5,790 nt of DNA from a bacterium (GTDB lineage Bacteria > DYJV01 > JALVYZ01). The notes under the pieces were generated by a model that had not been told where the DNA came from, did not search any database, and saw nothing but the letters and a program-made list of their open reading frames with translations. Positions within the stretch are counted from its first letter, which is position 1. Each line of letters begins with the position of its first letter. A program made the translations under genes and the position numbers. The stretch is from positions 1-5,790 of the forward strand of contig JALVYZ010000465.1 in NCBI GenBank assembly GCA_027037705.1, read 5' to 3'. Shown in pieces: positions 2,872 to 5,790 of the stretch.

Positions 2872-5166
2872 TTATAGCAACCGATACTTATGTGAGTATG
2901 GTTTATCTATATCCCCTAATCTCATCAATTTATTAAGTATATTATCTAATTCCTTCTCGTCTATGCCATAATCTTTACAATAATCTAAAATCTTATCATA
3001 CGGAGCTAATCCATCTTCTTCCTCTTCTGAAATCTCTTTTATTATCTCTAAAACCTTATCCAACTTTTCTCTTTCGCTTTTAGTTCCATATGTAATTTTA
3101 TTCATATCAATTATACCACTTTCGTGGTCATAAGCTGTTTCTTTCAAGTATTCTAAAATTATGCTTATTGCCTCTTTAGCATCATCTTCATCAACTACAT
3201 CTTTTAATCTTGCTTTTGCATGAGCTTCAGCCAACCTAATAACTGAATCTAATAATCTTGCTGAAATTTCATGTTGTTTCTTTCTCATTTCTACATAAAA
3301 ATTAACAATAACTTCTTTTGCCTTTTTGTTAATTATTGGAGATTTTTGTCTTGCGTATAATATGTATTTAACAATAAAATCAAAATCTATCTTTACTTTT
3401 TTTCCATCTATTTCTATAAACTCATAATCGTATCCTTCAATTTCCTTATTTTGGCTCTCTGATATTGCTTCATATATTGCAGTATCTACAATATGCTCTG
3501 CTATCTGTGTATCATTTTTTTCATTAGAAATATCTTTAATTGGAAAAATCAAATCAAATCTATCCAATAACGGTTTATGTATATCTATTTGGTCAAACAC
3601 TGATTTATCTGGGTCAAATCTTCCATGCTTTGGGTTGCATGCAGCTAACACAGATGTTTCTGATGGAAGTTTTGCATTAATCCCTCCTTTGCTAATGTGG
3701 ATTGTTTGGCTTTCCATTGCCTCCAATACAGCTTGATGTGCATCCTTCTTTAATGCAAATTCATCAATACAGGCAACTCCTTTATTTGCTTTAACTAAAA
3801 CCCCTGGTTTCACAACCCAAGTATTATCTCCAATTTCCGTTCTTTCCCTCTCTACTGCCGCAGTTAAACCTACTGCCGTTGCTGTCGTCATAGATGCGTA
3901 TAGGTTGCCAGGTATTTTAGATATTTTCCTTAATATAACCGTTTTACCAACCCCAGGGTCTGCAATTAATAAAATATGGATACTATTCCTTTTATTTCTT
4001 TTCTTAGTTCCCTTTATTTGTTGTAAGAAAACAGCTTTTTTTATTAATCTATGCCCTTCAATTTCTGGGATTAATCTTTCAGCTAATAAATCAATAACAT
4101 CATCCCTTTTAGCCAACTTTTTAAATATCTCTTCATCCTCTTTTGATATTTCGATATTATATTCTCCATCTACTCTTTTTGCATATATTCCTTCAATGTA
4201 GAAATCATGAACATCCAATTTTCTCCTTGTTGTCTTAACTTTCTTAACTATCCCAACTATCTTAACTCTTCCAGCATAAATCCCAACTTTGTTTTTTAAT
4301 ATAACAGTTACATACCTTGGTGGGTCATCTGGATTCTTCATAAGCTCTAAAGGTATTTGAACTTTCAACTCTTGTATATCTTCATTTATACATTTACTTT
4401 CATTAATAACTACATCACCACCACATTTTGGACATTTCTTAACATTTATTGGATTAAAAAGGTCGTTATCTGCTAACCATTCATGCCCACATTTCTGACA
4501 AACAAAACATTTTTTGGCTATAAAAGATTTCACCTTCGAAGATATTGAAATAATACCCTCAAATTCTACCAATTTTCCAATATGCTTACTTCTTATCTCA
4601 TCAATTGTCTTTACTACTTTAAATATGTCTGGAATATTCTCAACGGTTAAAACAAAATCCTCAGGAAGCTCTTCATTATTTAAACTATAATACGCATCTC
4701 CATAACATTCCTTAATAAAATTTAATGTTTTCTCTGGTTCATCTACAAGAATATCAAAAAATTCTAAACAACCAGTAAGAATACCAGATTTATACAATTC
4801 CTCCAAATCAATAACTACAAAATCATCTCTATTCACTATGTTATCTAAATACTCTTCCTTAAAATACCTAATTAATTTATCCCTAACTTGTTCAAATATT
4901 ACTGTATCTTCATCAAAACTACTACTAAATCCGAATCCAAATCCAAAACTTTGCTCTGGTTCTCTAATCAAAATAATCTTTTTACCTTCGACAGTTTTTA
5001 TCTCTTTTATTACCCCTTCATCTATAAGCTCAGATTTTGCTCTTGAGACCGTTGGTTTCGGATAAATGTTGATAAGATACTTATATATATCATCCCAGAT
5101 TATAGACTTATTGTGGGACTTTAATAGTGCATCAACAATATATTTTTTTGCCTCCTTTAAACTCAT
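2872..5166 (-). CDS. mcm: MCM replicative DNA helicase with extra N-terminal winged helix (764 aa)
   Basis: MCM proteins form hexameric rings that unwind DNA ahead of the replication fork using ATP. Domains in order: an N-terminal winged helix (about 1-70; helices, PTVSRAKSELIDEG, then the wing KEIKTVEGKKIILI), a Phe-Gly linker (SFGFGFGF, 73-80), the MCM N-terminal domain (about 85-330) with zinc ligands C223/C226 and C245/C248 (C220 extra) and an OB fold, the AAA+ core (about 340-690) and a C-terminal winged helix (about 695-764). The core has Walker A ADPGVGKT (402-409; usual form GDPGxxKS), Walker B CIDEF (466-470), sensor 1 Asn511, arginine finger DRFD (R536) and a sensor-2 region SARLLDSVIRLAEA (R644). 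All catalytic residues are present, so it should be active. The start has GAGGTGGTGAT immediately before ATG. A promoter lies at 5210-5218. Methanocaldococcus-type genomes carry several divergent MCMs, some on mobile elements, so this need not be the main cellular copy. Confidence 0.95.
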   Translation of the reverse strand: MSLKEAKKYIVDALLKSHNKSIIWDDIYKYLINIYPKPTVSRAKSELIDEGVIKEIKTVEGKKIILIREPEQSFGFGFGFSSSFDEDTVIFEQVRDKLIRYFKEEYLDNIVNRDDFVVIDLEELYKSGILTGCLEFFDILVDEPEKTLNFIKECYGDAYYSLNNEELPEDFVLTVENIPDIFKVVKTIDEIRSKHIGKLVEFEGIISISSKVKSFIAKKCFVCQKCGHEWLADNDLFNPINVKKCPKCGGDVVINESKCINEDIQELKVQIPLELMKNPDDPPRYVTVILKNKVGIYAGRVKIVGIVKKVKTTRRKLDVHDFYIEGIYAKRVDGEYNIEISKEDEEIFKKLAKRDDVIDLLAERLIPEIEGHRLIKKAVFLQQIKGTKKRNKRNSIHILLIADPGVGKTVILRKISKIPGNLYASMTTATAVGLTAAVERERTEIGDNTWVVKPGVLVKANKGVACIDEFALKKDAHQAVLEAMESQTIHISKGGINAKLPSETSVLAACNPKHGRFDPDKSVFDQIDIHKPLLDRFDLIFPIKDISNEKNDTQIAEHIVDTAIYEAISESQNKEIEGYDYEFIEIDGKKVKIDFDFIVKYILYARQKSPIINKKAKEVIVNFYVEMRKKQHEISARLLDSVIRLAEAHAKARLKDVVDEDDAKEAISIILEYLKETAYDHESGIIDMNKITYGTKSEREKLDKVLEIIKEISEEEEDGLAPYDKILDYCKDYGIDEKELDNILNKLMRLGDIDKPYSHKYRLL

Positions 5167-5177
5167 ATCACCACCTC
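5167..5177 (-). promoter_or_regulatory. Ribosome binding site of the MCM gene
   Basis: On the minus strand GAGGTGGTGAT runs straight into ATG (5166-5164). It offers two overlapping anti-16S matches, GAGGTG with five bases of spacing and GGTGAT with none. It fixes the MCM start, and with it the inclusion of the N-terminal winged helix. Confidence 0.75.
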
Positions 5178-5209
5178 AGCCCCTATGTTTTAAAACTTTT
5201 TTAAAACAA

Positions 5210-5218
5210 TTATATAAA
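5210..5218 (-). promoter_or_regulatory. TATA box of the MCM gene
   Basis: The minus strand reads TTTATATAA. It lies about 45 bases upstream of the ATG, and initiation about 25 bases downstream would give a leader of roughly 20 bases. Immediately upstream is the palindrome TACTAAA-AAG-TTTAGTA (5222-5238), which straddles the edge of the 34-bp direct repeat and covers the place where TFB or a regulator would bind. Confidence 0.55.
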
Positions 5219-5221
5219 CTT

Positions 5222-5238
5222 TACTAAAAAGTTTAGTA
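5222..5238. promoter_or_regulatory. Palindrome at the MCM promoter and repeat boundary
   Basis: TACTAAA (5222-5228) and TTTAGTA (5232-5238) are exact inverted arms around AAG. The site sits next to the MCM TATA box (5210-5218) and spans the start of the repeat unit at 5231. Related TTAGTAAAT and ATTTACTAA boxes recur inside the unit. An operator or replication-protein site is possible; this rests on position and symmetry only. Confidence 0.45.
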
Positions 5239-5663
5239 TGAAAAATTTTATAATTTTTATTACTAATTTCGGAAAAAGTGTTCAATGAAAATTCTAATTA
5301 GTAAATGGGAATAATTAGACGATATTAAATAAAATAAAGTAAGGATATTGTTTAATTTTAAAAAATAAACAATTTTTATAAAATCTGTTAAAATTCCTCA
5401 TTTACTAAAAATAATACTTATATGTTCTTATTTACTGTTTATCTCAATTTCTAAACAGTATTTATATAATATTGTTTAAAAATAGAGATAAACGCAATTT
5501 ATTAAATATTATTGCTTATTTTTAGTAAATGGGGGATTTAAAATGAGTTTATAAAATAGGCGTTTATAAACGAAATAAACAAAAAAAAAATAAAAATATT
5601 GCTTATTTTTAGTAAATAAGTGCTATTTACAAAATCACTAAAAATAGTATAGTATGTTATTTT
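5231..5663 (+). repeat. First full 433-bp unit of a tandem repeat, origin-like
   Basis: The unit begins with the 34-bp core and arm Y, and the next unit starts at 5664: 5231-5357 and 5664-5790 are identical over 127 bp up to the window end. No frame of useful length is present, and this gene-free stretch contains only short repeats. TTAGTAAATGGG occurs at 5298-5309 and 5522-5533. The inverted arms ATTTACTAAAAATAA (5400-5414) and TTATTTTTAGTAAAT (5516-5530) face each other. TACTGTTTA/TAAACAGTA lie at 5433-5441 and 5452-5460, GTTTATCTC/GAGATAAAC at 5437-5445 and 5485-5493, and the palindrome CGTTTATAAACG at 5561-5572. Clustered iterated boxes in AT-rich DNA beside a helicase gene are typical of replication origins or partition sites, though none is proven here. 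Confidence 0.75.
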
Positions 5664-5790
5664 GTTTAGTATGAAAAATTTTATAATTTTTATTACTAAT
5701 TTCGGAAAAAGTGTTCAATGAAAATTCTAATTAGTAAATGGGAATAATTAGACGATATTAAATAAAATAAAGTAAGGATATTGTTTAATT
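5664..5790 (+). repeat. Second repeat unit, cut by the window end
   Basis: These 127 bases equal 5231-5357 exactly. Together with 5581-5663 they make an uninterrupted X-core-Y copy. The left half of that copy matches 3-119 and the right half matches the sequence after 5230. The match to the first unit is still intact at the last base of the window, so the array probably continues. Confidence 0.9.

Larger units (their letters stand above)
86..5264. mobile_element. Candidate inserted or excisable segment between 34-bp direct repeats
   Basis: The sequences 86-119 and 5231-5264 are identical (34 bp). On the left the repeat is preceded by repeat arm X (3-85); on the right it is followed by repeat arm Y (5265-5357). 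At 5581-5790 X, the 34-bp core and Y are contiguous, so that copy resembles the uninterrupted state and 120-5230 resembles an insertion. The core contains a dyad, AAAAATT-TTAT-AATTTTT (96-113). No recombinase or transposase is encoded between the ends. Recombination within a tandem array, or a small replicon whose genes sit next to repeats, would leave a similar pattern. The duplication is seen directly; mobility is inference. Confidence 0.35.

Noticed and set aside
3905-5065. Rightward open frames at 3905-4201 and 4838-5065
   Set aside because: Both are antisense of conserved MCM domains with hydrophobic, Ser-rich shadow composition.
5231-5790. CRISPR leader or array, as methanogens of this type have long AT-rich leaders
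   Set aside because: No repeats of about 30 bp with regular unique spacers are present; the repetition is a 433-bp unit in tandem with internal dyads.
1-5790. Simple overlap of the ends of a circular contig
   Set aside because: The start matches 5581-5697 but then diverges (120 against 5698), and the sequence before 5581 does not lead back to the window start, so it is not a plain end overlap. A circular replicon with repeats is still possible.

Overview
The window reads as hyperthermophilic methanogen DNA of the Methanocaldococcus type. It is strongly AT-rich and its proteins are rich in Lys, Glu and Ile. Starts are preceded by GGTGA/GGTGAT Shine-Dalgarno boxes, promoters have TTTATATA-type TATA boxes, and there is an archaeal MCM helicase. 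No rRNA, tRNA, CRISPR array, transposase or integrase is visible. Chromosome, plasmid and integrated element cannot be told apart from the sequence alone. Function is assigned with confidence only to the MCM and the acylphosphatase-fold protein.

Layout. Positions 3-119 are a partial copy of an AT-rich repeat. Positions 140-334 (minus) encode a 64-aa protein that looks AbrB-like. It is transcribed divergently from a plus-strand series: a 43-aa single-helix membrane peptide (471-602), a 74-aa hypothetical protein (615-839), a frame-broken membrane protein (987-1440, with a good upstream start signal at 950), and a 233-aa highly charged protein (1546-2247). A family of 15-bp palindromes, GCGAAA-N3-TTTCGC, occurs five times here and only in the spaces after and between these genes. 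Convergent to the series are an acylphosphatase-domain protein (2303-2755, minus) and, upstream of it on the same strand, a 764-aa MCM-type replicative helicase with an additional N-terminal winged helix (2872-5166, minus). Two copies of a four-G-tract element, inverted relative to each other, lie at 559-587 and 2841-2871. The right end (5231-5790) has no gene and holds just over one unit of a 433-bp tandem repeat full of short direct and inverted repeats.

How the parts may fit. The gene block 120-5230 is bounded by two identical 34-bp copies (86-119 and 5231-5264) and appears to interrupt one copy of the AT-rich repeat. An uninterrupted copy of the same repeat lies at 5581-5790. This looks like an insertion, excision or amplification footprint, or the organisation of a small replicon. 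The MCM with its extra DNA-binding domain, beside iteron-like tandem repeats and with no Orc1/Cdc6 gene in view, suggests a replication module; this is inference. The palindrome-punctuated gene series is the least familiar part of the window and has no assigned function.
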